Shown piece by piece: positions 1 to 8,189 of a stretch of DNA of 13,989 nt. The notes below the pieces were generated by a model. The model worked only from the letters and a program-made list of their open reading frames with translations. It did not search any database and had not been told where the DNA came from. Source of the stretch: Alphaproteobacteria bacterium UBA6038 (GTDB lineage Bacteria > Pseudomonadota > Alphaproteobacteria > Micropepsales > Micropepsaceae); assembly GCA_002429315.1 (NCBI GenBank), contig DIZC01000125.1, positions 1 through 13,989 on the forward strand, written 5' to 3'. The position numbers were made by a program, and so were the translations under genes. Every line of letters begins with the position of its first letter. Within the stretch, counting starts at the first letter, position 1.

Positions 1-1470
1 GTGCTGTCGCGCGACAAGGCGCGCCGGGAGGAAAGCTGGATCCGGCTCGAGCGCGCCTTCAACGAGCAGACGCAGGTCACCGGCGTGATTTTCGGCCGCG
101 TGAAGGGGGGCTTCACCGTCGATCTCGACGGCGCGGTGGCGTTCCTTCCGGGCAGCCAGGTGGATGTCCGCCCGATGCGCGATGTCGGCCCGCTGATGAA
201 CCAGCAGGAGCGGTTCATGATCCTGAAAATGGATCGGCGCCGCGGCAACATCGTGGTATCGCGCCGCGCGGTGCTGGAAGAGCGCCGTGCCGAAGAGCGC
301 TCCTCGCTTGTCGCTTCGCTCAAGGAAGGCCAAATTCTCGAGGGCGTGGTGAAGAACATCACCGACTACGGCGCGTTCGTCGACCTCGGCGGCGTTGACG
401 GCCTCTTGCACGTCACCGACATCGCCTGGCGGCGCGTCAGCCATCCGACGGAAGTTCTGAATGTCGGCCAGACCGTCAACGTGCAGATCATCAAGATCAA
501 CCAGGACACCCAGCGCATCAGCCTCGGCATGAAGCAGCTGCAGACCGATCCGTGGGAAGGCGTCGGCGCGAAATACCCGGTCGGCGCGCGGTTCCGCGGC
601 AAGGTGACCAACGTCACCGATTACGGCGCCTTCGTGGAGCTGGAGCCGGGCGTCGAGGGCCTGGTGCATGTCAGCGAGATGAGTTGGGTCAAGAAGAACC
701 TGGCGCCGTCGAAGATCGTGCAGCCGGGTACGGACGTGGACGTGCAGGTGCTGGAAGTGGATTCCAACAAGCGGCGCATTTCGCTCGGCCTCAAGCAGAC
801 GCAGGAGAACCCGTGGGAGCACCTCGCGCGCGAGCATCCGGCGGGCTCAACCATCGAAGGCGAGATCAAGTCGATCACAGAGTTCGGCCTGTTCGTCGGC
901 GTGGGTGAGGATATCGATGGCATGGTGCACCTCTCCGATCTGGCGTGGGACAAATCCGGCGACGAGGCCGTGAAGGAGTATCAGAAGGGCCAGGTCGTGA
1001 AGGCCAAGGTGCTCGACGTCGATATCGAAAAGGAGCGCGTGAGCCTCGGCATCAAGCAGCTCAGCGCCGATCCGATGGAAAAGGCGGGCGCCGGCGGCGC
1101 GCCGCTGAGGAAGGGCAGCATCGTCACCGTCAGCATCACCGAGGTGAACGATGGTGGCATCGAGGTGGCGCTGGCGGACGGCGTAAAGGCCTTCATCCGG
1201 CGCAGCGACCTCTCGCGCGACCGCGCAGAGCAGCGGCCGGAGCGCTTCGGCAAGGGCGACAAGGTCGATGCCATGGTGACCAGCATCGACAAGGCGTCGC
1301 GCAAGATCGGACTTTCGATCAAGGCGCGCGAGATGGCGGAGGAGAAGGAAGCCGTGGCGCAATACGGCTCGTCGGACTCCGGCGCGTCGCTGGGCGACAT
1401 CCTCGGCGCCGCACTGAAGAAGAGAACGAGCAAGGAGGAGGGCGATGAGTCCGATGAGGGCGACGGTTAA
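1..1470 (+). CDS. rpsA: 30S ribosomal protein S1 (5' end outside window)
   Basis: S1 binds mRNA on the small ribosomal subunit and helps initiate translation. The visible 489 residues hold the tail of one S1/OB-fold domain and five further S1 repeats, at about residues 24-90, 107-180, 192-267, 279-354 and 368-443. The repeats carry classic signatures such as ITDYGAFVDLGGVDGLLHV and VTDYGAFVELEPGVEGLVHV, and end in RISLGMKQL or RISLGLKQ. Full-length proteobacterial S1 is roughly 560 residues, so about 70-80 N-terminal residues are missing. The GTG at base 1 is therefore taken as an internal Val codon, not a start. The C-terminus after the last repeat is acidic and charged, ending EEGDESDEGDG, as in alphaproteobacterial S1. 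The gene is convergent with the efflux operon to the right, and no clear U-tract terminator follows it. Confidence 0.97.
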   Translation: MLSRDKARREESWIRLERAFNEQTQVTGVIFGRVKGGFTVDLDGAVAFLPGSQVDVRPMRDVGPLMNQQERFMILKMDRRRGNIVVSRRAVLEERRAEERSSLVASLKEGQILEGVVKNITDYGAFVDLGGVDGLLHVTDIAWRRVSHPTEVLNVGQTVNVQIIKINQDTQRISLGMKQLQTDPWEGVGAKYPVGARFRGKVTNVTDYGAFVELEPGVEGLVHVSEMSWVKKNLAPSKIVQPGTDVDVQVLEVDSNKRRISLGLKQTQENPWEHLAREHPAGSTIEGEIKSITEFGLFVGVGEDIDGMVHLSDLAWDKSGDEAVKEYQKGQVVKAKVLDVDIEKERVSLGIKQLSADPMEKAGAGGAPLRKGSIVTVSITEVNDGGIEVALADGVKAFIRRSDLSRDRAEQRPERFGKGDKVDAMVTSIDKASRKIGLSIKAREMAEEKEAVAQYGSSDSGASLGDILGAALKKRTSKEEGDESDEGDG

Positions 1471-1790
1471 CTGCAGCCACTGATTTCTTGGATTGGCAAA
1501 GGGGGGGTCCGCGCGGCTCGCCCTTCGTCATTTCCGTCCCCGATCGAGACCAGGCGCTTGTCGCGGGGCCCGCCTCTGCCTCGCCACGCACCGCATAGAA
1601 ATGGGTTGCGTTAGCTCCGCCGCAGAACCGGCGTATCCTATGTGTTTCTGGGTCCAACAATTGCATCCCCGCACAGCGAACTGCTGCGCGGACCTGCCGA
1701 GCGGCAGGGCGCGCAAGCAGCGTTCGCCTCCGCGGCTGCCCCGATTCAGTCTACCCCTCCCAAGAGCTTCAGGGGCCGAGCGAAGTTCGT
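1471..1790. other. Intergenic region between convergent rpsA and nodT; no gene seen
   Basis: This 320-base stretch separates the rpsA stop from the nodT stop. It contains a G7 run at 1501-1507 and two adjacent hairpins at 1670-1708. Open frames cross it on both strands, but their composition is that of random high-GC sequence, with no ribosome-binding site and no recognisable domain. I see no tRNA or other RNA gene. Confidence 0.6.
1670..1708 (-). terminator. Tandem hairpins downstream of nodT (weak, no U-tract)
   Basis: Read on the minus strand, 83 bases past the nodT stop, there is a perfect 6-bp stem with a 4-base loop (CCTGCC/GGCAGG, 1693-1708). It is followed directly by an 8-bp stem with a 5-base loop (1670-1677 with 1683-1690). 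The second stem has one G-U pair in the minus-strand RNA and an A-C mismatch in the plus-strand RNA, so it fits a minus transcript better. Neither has a T run, so this may be a 3'-end stabiliser or a Rho-dependent end rather than an intrinsic terminator. Confidence 0.3.
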
Positions 1791-3380
1791 TTAGTGGCGC
1801 GGCTGCGTCGCGGGTGGTGGGGCGTTCTCCGGGAGCGTTTCGGCTTTCGGCGTTGCCGGGACGGGGGCTGTGGTCGTGGAAGGCGGCGGACTGGCCGGAG
1901 GGCCTGCCTTCACCGGCGTGGTCTGCGCCGGAATGATTTGGCTTGCGGCATTGGCCGCTTCGCTCCAACCGCCGCCGAGCGCCTTGTACAGCCCCACATC
2001 GGCCTGGATGCGCGCGAGCTTGATCTGCACCAGCTGATCCTGAGCGCTGAACAGGATTTGCTGCGCCGTCAGCACATTAAGCAGATCGGTGACCCCTTCG
2101 CGGTATTGCAGCTCGGAAATGCGGAACGCTTCCGCCGCGGCATTCACCTGCTCCGTCTTCAGCCGCTCCTGATCGGCCAGGCTTGAGACTTGTCCCAAGG
2201 TGGTTTCAACATCGGAGAATGCGTTGAGCACGGTGCTGCGATAGGTGGCGACCAGCTCCTCCTGCTGTCCTTTGCTGAGATCGAGTTCGCTCTGCAAAAG
2301 CCCGCCATCGAAGATCGTCTGCAGGAGATTGGCGCCGATGCTCCACCCCAGCGCCGAATTCTTGAGCAGCGCGCTGATCGCCGTGCTGGTGAAGCCGCCG
2401 GACCCGGTGAGCCCGATCTGGGGAAAGAACGCGTCACGCGCGGCATCCACGTTGGCATGGGCGCTTGCGAGATCGGCTTCGGCCTGCGCCACGTCCGGCC
2501 GGCGGCGCAACAACTCCGATGTCAATCCCGGCGCGACAACGGGCGTGGTGATGCCGTCAAGATTCTGGCCGGCCACGTCGAAGCCTTCCGGCAAGCAGCC
2601 GAGGAGAATGGCGAGCGCATAGCGGGCTTCCCGTTCCTGCTCTTCAAGCGCCGGAATGGTCGCTTCCAGCCCCGCCAGCGTCGCCTCCTGCTGCGCGAGA
2701 TCGAGGCGCGAGGACACGCCGTTGGCCACTTTGGCCTGCACGATGGCGAGAATGCGCGTGGCGGCGTCCACGTTTTGGTGTGCGATCGCGAGCCGCTCGC
2801 GCAATCCGAGGACGTCGAGATAGGTGGTGGCGACCCCGGTGGTGACGGTCAGCGCAACGACCTGTTGCGCATAGCTGGACGCCAGCACCAATTGATCGGC
2901 AGCACGCAGATTCGCTTGCGCCTTGCCCCAGATGTCGAGTTCATATGACGCATCGAGCGTGATTCCGAACGCGTTGCTCGTGAAGCCCTTGACCGGAACC
3001 GGGGTGCCTGTTGAGCCGGTGCCCGTCGTCAGGCTGCTGACGCCGTTGCGGGAGCGCTGGGCAAGTCCCTGCAGGCTGACGCTCGGGAAGAGGGCGGACC
3101 CGGCGATCCCCGATTGCGCTTCGGCCTGCAGCACCCGCGCGGTGGCGGCCGCGAAATCCAGGTTCTCGGTCTGTGCGGTGACGATGAGGCCGTTCAGTTC
3201 GGGGCTGCCGAAGCCCTGCCACCAAGCGGCCGAGGGCCAGACCTGGCTGACGCGCGCTGTCGGCGCCGTGAAATTCGACGGCACGTACTTGGGCGCGAGC
3301 ACCTGCGGGACTGGCGTCTGGCAGCCGGCTGCCGCAACGGCAAGCGCGATCACCGAACTCGTTCGCAGGAGAACCTTCAT
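1791..3380 (-). CDS. NodT-family outer-membrane efflux lipoprotein (TolC-like factor)
   Basis: This is the outer-membrane channel of a tripartite exporter, 529 residues. The N-terminus MKVLLRTSSVIALAVAAAGC is a lipoprotein signal with a lipobox (AAGC), giving lipidation at Cys20. Family motifs are present: SYELDIWGK (about 145-153), LLRRRPDVAQAEADL (about 290-304) and YREGVTDLLNVLTAQQ (about 426-441). The two-fold repeated OEP (TolC-like) architecture is visible. The start at 3380 is chosen because it gives the lipoprotein signal; the same frame stays open far upstream but only antiphase to macB. It starts 17 bases after the macB stop, so it is the third gene of the operon. The last 45 or so residues (485-529) form a Pro/Thr/Ala-rich tail not needed for the channel fold. 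The exported substrate cannot be told from sequence. Confidence 0.93.
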   Translation of the reverse strand: MKVLLRTSSVIALAVAAAGCQTPVPQVLAPKYVPSNFTAPTARVSQVWPSAAWWQGFGSPELNGLIVTAQTENLDFAAATARVLQAEAQSGIAGSALFPSVSLQGLAQRSRNGVSSLTTGTGSTGTPVPVKGFTSNAFGITLDASYELDIWGKAQANLRAADQLVLASSYAQQVVALTVTTGVATTYLDVLGLRERLAIAHQNVDAATRILAIVQAKVANGVSSRLDLAQQEATLAGLEATIPALEEQEREARYALAILLGCLPEGFDVAGQNLDGITTPVVAPGLTSELLRRRPDVAQAEADLASAHANVDAARDAFFPQIGLTGSGGFTSTAISALLKNSALGWSIGANLLQTIFDGGLLQSELDLSKGQQEELVATYRSTVLNAFSDVETTLGQVSSLADQERLKTEQVNAAAEAFRISELQYREGVTDLLNVLTAQQILFSAQDQLVQIKLARIQADVGLYKALGGGWSEAANAASQIIPAQTTPVKAGPPASPPPSTTTAPVPATPKAETLPENAPPPATQPRH

Positions 3381-3397
3381 CGGACGTCTCGCTAAGA

Positions 3398-5383
3398 TTA
3401 TTCGCTCGCCAGTGCGACCACGGGATCGAGATGCGCGGCCTTCATAGCCGGTGCAAAGCCGAAGACAAGCCCCGTCGCCACAGCACATGTAAAGGCGATT
3501 GCGACCGGCGCAAGGGTATACGCGACCGGAGTCCCCAGGCTGGCGATCAGCGCGGCCGTGCCCAGTCCGCCCGCCACCCCGATCACCCCACCCAGCGCCG
3601 ATACCACGGTTGCCTCGGTCAGGAACTGCTGAAGGATGTCGCGGGTTCTGGCTCCGGTCGCCATCCGGATACCGATCTCGCGCGTGCGCTCTGTTACGCT
3701 GACCAGCATGATGTTCATGACACCTATGCCGCCCACGAGGAGCGAAATAGCAGCGACCGAGGCCAGCAGGATGGTCAGCGTGTTCTGCGCGGTCGTGGCC
3801 GTCTCCAGGACCTCCGCCATGTTGCGGATGAAGAAATCCTGGGTGTTGGTGTGCCGGCCGGCGAGGAGCCCGGTCACGCGATCTTGAACGGCATCGATCT
3901 GGCTGACGTCGCGCACCGCCACCGTGATCGAGCGGACGAAGTGCTGGCCAAAGATTCGCAACATCCCGGTCGACAGCGGAATGAAGATAACGTCGTCCGA
4001 ATCCATGCCAGCGGCATTGGCGCCCTTGATCCCCATCACGCCGATCACCTGGAAGGGCACGTTGTTGATCAGGACATAGCGGCCGATCGGATCGCCGCCG
4101 TCGGGAAGCAGATTGTCCACCACCGTTTGGCCGAGTACGGCAACCGCCGCATAGCTCTTGTGGTCGGCATCGCTGAAGAAGGTGCCGCTGGCGATGGGCC
4201 AGTTCCGCACGGTCTGGTAAGCCGGCGTGGTCGCGTCCACCTGCGTCTGGTAATCGACATCGCCCAGCCGCGCCGTCGCTCCGCCGGTGATCTCCGGCAC
4301 GGCCGAAGCAACATTGGGCAGCGCCGCGATGGCGTCTGCGTCTTCCGGCGTGAGCGTCGCCACCGGGCCGTTGTAGCCACGCATGTTGCGGCCGCCGGGC
4401 CGGATCAGGAGCAGGTTGGTGCCCATCGAGCCGATCTGCTGGATGACCGCCTGCTTGGCGCCTTCGCCGATCGCCATCATCGCGACAACGGAACCCACGC
4501 CGATGATGATGCCGAGCAGGGTAAGCACGGTTCGGAAGATATTGGCCCGCAGCGCGCGCAGCGCCATGCACGCTGCTTCCTGCAAGCTGCCGAATGACCA
4601 GCGGTGGCTCTCCATATCCGTATTCGGGCCGAACGCAACGAAGGTGCGATGCGAAAGATCAGGACCGGAGTCGGAGACGATCAGGCCGTCGCGCAATTCG
4701 ACGATCCGCCGCGCATGCGCCGCGACATGGCGGTCGTGGGTGATCAAGATGACGGTATGGCCTTGCGCGGCGAGATCTTTGAGGAGCGCCATCACGTCTT
4801 CGCCGCTTTGCGAATCCAAGGCACCGGTCGGTTCGTCGGCAAGGATAACCTGGCCGCCATTCGTCAACGCGCGCGCGATGGACACGCGCTGCTGCTGTCC
4901 ACCGGATAACTGGTTCGGCCGATGGCTCAACCGATCGTCGAGGCCTAGCGACGAAAGCAGCGCTTTCGCACGGGCACGGCGCGCCGCGGGCGACAGGCCG
5001 GCGTAGATGGCTGGGATTTCGACGTTCTCCGTCGCCGTTGCCGTGCCGATCAGATTGTAGCTCTGGAACACGAAGCCGAAACCTTTGCGCCGGAGCCACG
5101 CCAGCTCGTCGCGGCCGAGATTCGCCACGTCCTGGCCCGCAAAAATGTAATCTCCACCGGTCGGCGTATCGAGGCAGCCAAGCAGATTCATCAAGGTGGT
5201 CTTGCCCGACCCCGATTGGCCCATGATGGCCACGAACTCTCCGGGATAGATGTCGAGCGAGACACCGCGCAACGCGTGCACCTCCACCTCGCCGCCGGTC
5301 ACGAAAGTTTTGGTGACGTCGCGCAGGGACAACAGCGGCAGGGCTTCCGCCGCCGCGGCAATTCGGCCGGGGGTCTGGTTCAC
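3398..5383 (-). CDS. macB: MacB-type ABC transporter, fused ATPase and permease
   Basis: Inner-membrane energy unit of a MacAB-type exporter, 661 residues, the usual length. The N-terminal nucleotide-binding domain has Walker A GQSGSGKT (55-62), a Q-loop Gln near 107, signature LSGGQ (159-163), Walker B VILADE (179-184) and the switch His in LITHD (216). The transmembrane part follows the MacB plan: one helix at about 284-305, a large periplasmic domain at about 310-530, then three helices (about 535-560, 590-615, 622-645). The FtsX-like segment TERTREIGIRMATGA is in the cytoplasmic loop. Translation begins at GTG (5381-5383) overlapping the macA stop as GTGA, which suggests translational coupling. 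All catalytic motifs are intact. Substrates in this family include macrolides, peptides and lipids; none can be assigned here. Confidence 0.95.
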   Translation of the reverse strand: MNQTPGRIAAAAEALPLLSLRDVTKTFVTGGEVEVHALRGVSLDIYPGEFVAIMGQSGSGKTTLMNLLGCLDTPTGGDYIFAGQDVANLGRDELAWLRRKGFGFVFQSYNLIGTATATENVEIPAIYAGLSPAARRARAKALLSSLGLDDRLSHRPNQLSGGQQQRVSIARALTNGGQVILADEPTGALDSQSGEDVMALLKDLAAQGHTVILITHDRHVAAHARRIVELRDGLIVSDSGPDLSHRTFVAFGPNTDMESHRWSFGSLQEAACMALRALRANIFRTVLTLLGIIIGVGSVVAMMAIGEGAKQAVIQQIGSMGTNLLLIRPGGRNMRGYNGPVATLTPEDADAIAALPNVASAVPEITGGATARLGDVDYQTQVDATTPAYQTVRNWPIASGTFFSDADHKSYAAVAVLGQTVVDNLLPDGGDPIGRYVLINNVPFQVIGVMGIKGANAAGMDSDDVIFIPLSTGMLRIFGQHFVRSITVAVRDVSQIDAVQDRVTGLLAGRHTNTQDFFIRNMAEVLETATTAQNTLTILLASVAAISLLVGGIGVMNIMLVSVTERTREIGIRMATGARTRDILQQFLTEATVVSALGGVIGVAGGLGTAALIASLGTPVAYTLAPVAIAFTCAVATGLVFGFAPAMKAAHLDPVVALASE

Positions 5384-6789
5384 AGCAAACCGCCGAGGCG
5401 CGGCCGGCCGCCATAGCTTCCGTTGTACATGCCGCCGGCATGTTGGTGCTGTCCGCCGGAGCGCATGCCAACCACGACGGTGTCGCCCGGCTTGAGCCCG
5501 GCAAGCACCTGCGCCGAGACCCGGCTCATGACGCCGATGGCGACCGGGCGCGGCTCAACCGATCCATCGGCGTTCATCACCAGCACCCGGTAGCGTTTGG
5601 CGCCCGGCGTTCTAATGGCGGTGCGCACCGCCGCCAGGCCCGCGACTTTCGATCCACTGCGCCAGCGGGGAAATCGGGCGGCCGAACCTTGCGCCTGCTT
5701 CGGGGTCCAGGAGCCGGTCCGGCCGTCCGCGCGACCGCGCCCTTTGTGGAGCGCCGATACGGGCACGGTCACGACATCGTGCGCAGAGGCGGTGACGAAG
5801 AACACCTGCGCCGTCATCTGCGTCATCAATTCGTTGGTGGGATTCTTCACGTCGAATGTCGCGGTGTAGAGCACCACATTGTTGGTGATCGTCGGCGTGG
5901 GCTGAATCTGCTGCAGCTTGCCGTACCAGCGCTTGTCCGGGTTCCCGAGCGTGGTGAAAAACGCCGGCATGCCGATCTTCAGCTTCGGCACATCGGCTTC
6001 CGACACCTGCGTCCACACCGTCATCGTGCTGAGATCGGCAATACGCAGGATCGTGGGGGCCTGCTGCACCGAATTGATCGTCTGCCCCTGTTTGATGGAG
6101 ACCGACGCCACGGTGCCCGACATCGGCGCGTAGATGTTGGTGTAGCCGAGCGTGACCTTGTCGCCGTTCAACTGCGATTGCGCCGCCGCGATTTGGCCCT
6201 TCAGCGCATTCACTTCCGCCGCGGCCGAACCTGCCGCCTGCGCGGCGCTGTCGTAGTCCGCCTTGCTGGTGGCATCGGTGGCTTTGAGTCCGTTCTGGCG
6301 CGTGAAGTTGGCGTTCGCGAGCGATAGCTGCGCCCGCTTGTCGGCCAGCTGCGCCTTCAGGTTCGCGAGATTGCCTTCATCCTGCTCGACCTTGGCGCTT
6401 GCCACCTGCGGATCGATTTTCGCCAGAAGCTGCCCTTGCTTCACTGTGTCGCCGATGTTCACGTACAACTTCTTCAGCTGGCCGGTCGCCTGGGCGCCGA
6501 CATCGACATAGTCGCGCGGCTGCAGATTGCCCAAGGCTGTGACGGTGTCCTCGATGTCGCCTTTGGCCACGACTGCCGTCGTGTAGGCCGATTCCGTGCC
6601 GCCGCCGCTGCGCAGCACGTAAGCGCCGAAGCCGAGCAGGAGGAGAAGAGTTGCACCGACGAGAAACGGCCGGCGGCGGAGGGGGGGGACGATCCGCCCG
6701 CCTGCCTCGCGCCAGGCTGGCGGTTGTGGAAACCGCGCGCCTGCCGCGGTGCTCGTTTGGTTCAGGGATGAACTCGTTTCGAAGGCCAT
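5380..6789 (-). CDS. macA: MacA-type periplasmic adaptor (RND/HlyD family)
   Basis: Membrane-fusion protein linking MacB to the outer-membrane channel, 469 residues. A single N-terminal anchor helix lies at about 41-59 after a Pro/Arg-rich cytoplasmic leader. The lipoyl/barrel-sandwich halves are at about 90-130 (VDVGAQATGQLKKLYVNIGD) and 215-240 (TNIYAPMSGTVASVSIKQG), with an Ala/Gln-rich alpha hairpin between (about 130-210). The beta-barrel and membrane-proximal domains follow, ending in VMSRVSAQVLAGLKPGDTVVVG. A basic stretch of about 50 residues (348-398, with many Arg/Lys/Gly and two Trp) interrupts the membrane-proximal region; variable linkers are common here, but this one is unusually charged. 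The ATG at 6789 has only a distant GGAG upstream. It is the first gene of the macA-macB-nodT operon, overlapping macB by 4 bases. Confidence 0.93.
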   Translation of the reverse strand: MAFETSSSLNQTSTAAGARFPQPPAWREAGGRIVPPLRRRPFLVGATLLLLLGFGAYVLRSGGGTESAYTTAVVAKGDIEDTVTALGNLQPRDYVDVGAQATGQLKKLYVNIGDTVKQGQLLAKIDPQVASAKVEQDEGNLANLKAQLADKRAQLSLANANFTRQNGLKATDATSKADYDSAAQAAGSAAAEVNALKGQIAAAQSQLNGDKVTLGYTNIYAPMSGTVASVSIKQGQTINSVQQAPTILRIADLSTMTVWTQVSEADVPKLKIGMPAFFTTLGNPDKRWYGKLQQIQPTPTITNNVVLYTATFDVKNPTNELMTQMTAQVFFVTASAHDVVTVPVSALHKGRGRADGRTGSWTPKQAQGSAARFPRWRSGSKVAGLAAVRTAIRTPGAKRYRVLVMNADGSVEPRPVAIGVMSRVSAQVLAGLKPGDTVVVGMRSGGQHQHAGGMYNGSYGGRPRLGGLL

Positions 6790-6901
6790 GGATGTTTGGG
6801 CGCGCCGCTCCGCTGCAAATGCAGCATGGGGCGCAATGCCTGCCGGGAGAAGATTACCGCGGCTACGAATTTGTATCGGTCTGTCGCAAGCGAAAGGAGA
6901 A

Positions 6902-6914
6902 CGCGAAACTCGCG
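6902..6914 (-). terminator. Short hairpin with T-rich tail after the TPR gene
   Basis: On the minus strand about 40 bases after the TPR gene stop, CGCGA-GTT-TCGCG forms a 5-bp stem with a 3-base loop, followed by TTCTCCTTT. It could weakly end the TPR transcript before macA. The rest of the 166-base gap between the two genes (6790-6955) shows no gene; the macA promoter presumably lies there, but I see no convincing -35/-10 pair. Confidence 0.3.
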
Positions 6915-6955
6915 AACGAAATCTTTGTCACCGAACGGCGCGCCGCCCCGCGAAG

Positions 6956-7525
6956 CTAAGGGGCAGGCTCTTTGCGGACCACCTTGAAGCGCAGCAGCTG
7001 CTCGCTGGCGAGCACGAAGTCGGGCTCGAGTTCCACCGCCTTCTTGTAATCCAGATAGGCGGCGCGGACATTGCCCATCGCCTCATCGACGATCGCGCGG
7101 TCGTAATAGGCGATGTGCGGCTTGTGCGCGCCCATCTCGATGCCCCGATTGAGGTCCTTCAGCGCGTCGTCGTATTTCTGCAGCACGATGTAGACGGCGC
7201 CGCGGTCAACATAGCCTTCGCCGAGGGCAGCGTCCATCGACAAGCCCTCATTGTAGTCCAGCAGCGCGCCGTTCGCGTCGCTGGAACGCGAACGCAGAAT
7301 TCCGCGGTTGATGTACGTTGCCGCTCTGTCGGACACCGTCAGCGCCTCCTGCTCGATGGCGAGCGTGCACGTCTCGATGGCGCTGCGGGGATCGCTGCCC
7401 AATTCGGCCGCCTGATAGCAGCTGTTGCCGAGCCCGTTGCCGATCACGCTGACAGCGGCATGGGCCGACGCCGCGGCCATCGCTGCGGCAACGATGCTGA
7501 GAGCCAAACCGGTTTGGAATCGCAT
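6956..7525 (-). CDS. Secreted tetratricopeptide-repeat protein
   Basis: A 189-residue exported protein. The start at 7525 is preferred over an in-frame start 69 bases upstream because GGGAGG lies about 5 bases before it, and it gives a good signal peptide (Ala-rich, predicted cleavage AHA|A after residue 23). After a short segment with Cys36 and Cys53, three TPR units are visible at about 67-100 (ATYINRGILRS), 102-135 (EGYVDRGAVYIVLQKYDDAL) and 136-169 (AYLDYKKAVELEPDF). TPRs are protein-interaction scaffolds; the partner is unknown. It lies upstream of and in the same direction as macA, but 166 bases away, so co-transcription is uncertain. It is divergent from the DUF486 gene. Confidence 0.85.
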   Translation of the reverse strand: MRFQTGLALSIVAAAMAAASAHAAVSVIGNGLGNSCYQAAELGSDPRSAIETCTLAIEQEALTVSDRAATYINRGILRSRSSDANGALLDYNEGLSMDAALGEGYVDRGAVYIVLQKYDDALKDLNRGIEMGAHKPHIAYYDRAIVDEAMGNVRAAYLDYKKAVELEPDFVLASEQLLRFKVVRKEPAP

Positions 7526-7698
7526 GGCATCCTCCCTCGCCAATGGGAGAATCTTACACCCAAGTCGGGTCCCGTCCATGGCAGAAGCGATCACCGGCGC
7601 GTTATCCGCCGGCGACCGCTATTCTACGAATCGGCCTATTTCTGCCGTCTTGGACGGAAGGCGGCCGCGTTCCGTTCAAATCCTGGTGAGAGGCGATC

Positions 7699-8043
7699 AT
7701 GAGCTGGACCTATGTCGCACCCATCCTGCTGCTCAGCCTGTCGAACGTGTTCATGACCTTCGCGTGGTACGGGCAGCTCAAATATCCGTCGGCGCCGCTC
7801 TGGGCCCTCATTCCCATCAGCTGGGGAATCGCCTTGTTCGAATATTGCCTGGCTGTGCCGGCCAACCGCATCGGCTATCAGGTGTATTCCGGCGCCCAGC
7901 TGAAGACGATCCAGGAGGTGATCACGCTGAGCGTGTTTGCCGTCTTCTCCGTCGCCTATCTTGGGCAAGCGCTGCGGTGGAACCACCTCGTCTCCTTCGG
8001 CTTCCTCGTGCTCGCCGCCTATTTCGGATTCACCAAGTGGTAG
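7699..8043 (+). CDS. DUF486 (DMT-superfamily) four-helix membrane protein
   Basis: A 114-residue integral membrane protein matching the DUF486/DMT_6 family by its conserved run of motifs: NVFMTFAWYGQLK near the N-terminus, WGIALFEYCLAVPANRIGY in the middle, and AQLKTIQEVITL after it. Four hydrophobic helices are apparent (about 4-24, 34-54, 70-90, 93-112), and the size is normal for the family. The start ATG has GAGAGG with 5-base spacing. Members look like half-size drug/metabolite transporters, but no substrate is established that I can state. It lies 146 bases upstream of the aminotransferase on the same strand; the gap is long enough for a separate promoter. Confidence 0.9.
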   Translation: MSWTYVAPILLLSLSNVFMTFAWYGQLKYPSAPLWALIPISWGIALFEYCLAVPANRIGYQVYSGAQLKTIQEVITLSVFAVFSVAYLGQALRWNHLVSFGFLVLAAYFGFTKW

Positions 8044-8159
8044 TCCACGTTTGGCGCTGAACTGCGACACCGGCCGCATCGGATGCCGGCACCTCCCAAA
8101 GCTGCGCCCGCGGACGGTTGATAAACGGTAACGGCAGGCTTGCGGCCCGGTTCGATTTG

Positions 8160-8182
8160 CCGCCTCATTCCAGAGGAGGCGG
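8160..8182 (+). promoter_or_regulatory. Hairpin enclosing the Shine-Dalgarno of the aminotransferase gene
   Basis: CCGCCTC (8160-8166) is perfectly complementary to GAGGCGG (8176-8182), with a 9-base loop. The strong ribosome-binding site AGAGGAGG (8172-8179) is partly within the 3' arm, and the start codon is at 8190. A 7-bp stem with five or more G-C pairs directly over the site should limit ribosome access unless it is melted or bound. The pairing is seen in the sequence; a regulatory role is inference. Confidence 0.5.
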
Positions 8183-8189
8183 ATTCGCC

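Noticed and set aside
1493..1936. Open frame after rpsA on the plus strand
   Set aside because: It overlaps the end of nodT on the opposite strand and has no Shine-Dalgarno, domain or coherent composition.
3381..4571. Upstream in-frame extension of the nodT reading frame
   Set aside because: It is antiphase to macB, which has every ABC motif. The lipoprotein signal at 3380 marks the true nodT start.
3431..4597. Long open frame antisense to macB, and similar long antisense frames at 2190-2948, 5440-6327, 6749-7702 and 8019-9419
   Set aside because: Their products are Arg/His/Ala-rich, lack domains and ribosome-binding sites, and mirror the codon pattern of well-supported genes on the other strand. 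This is normal at high GC.
8118..8189. Upstream TTG start for the aminotransferase
   Set aside because: The extension is not family-like, and a strong Shine-Dalgarno precedes the ATG at 8190.
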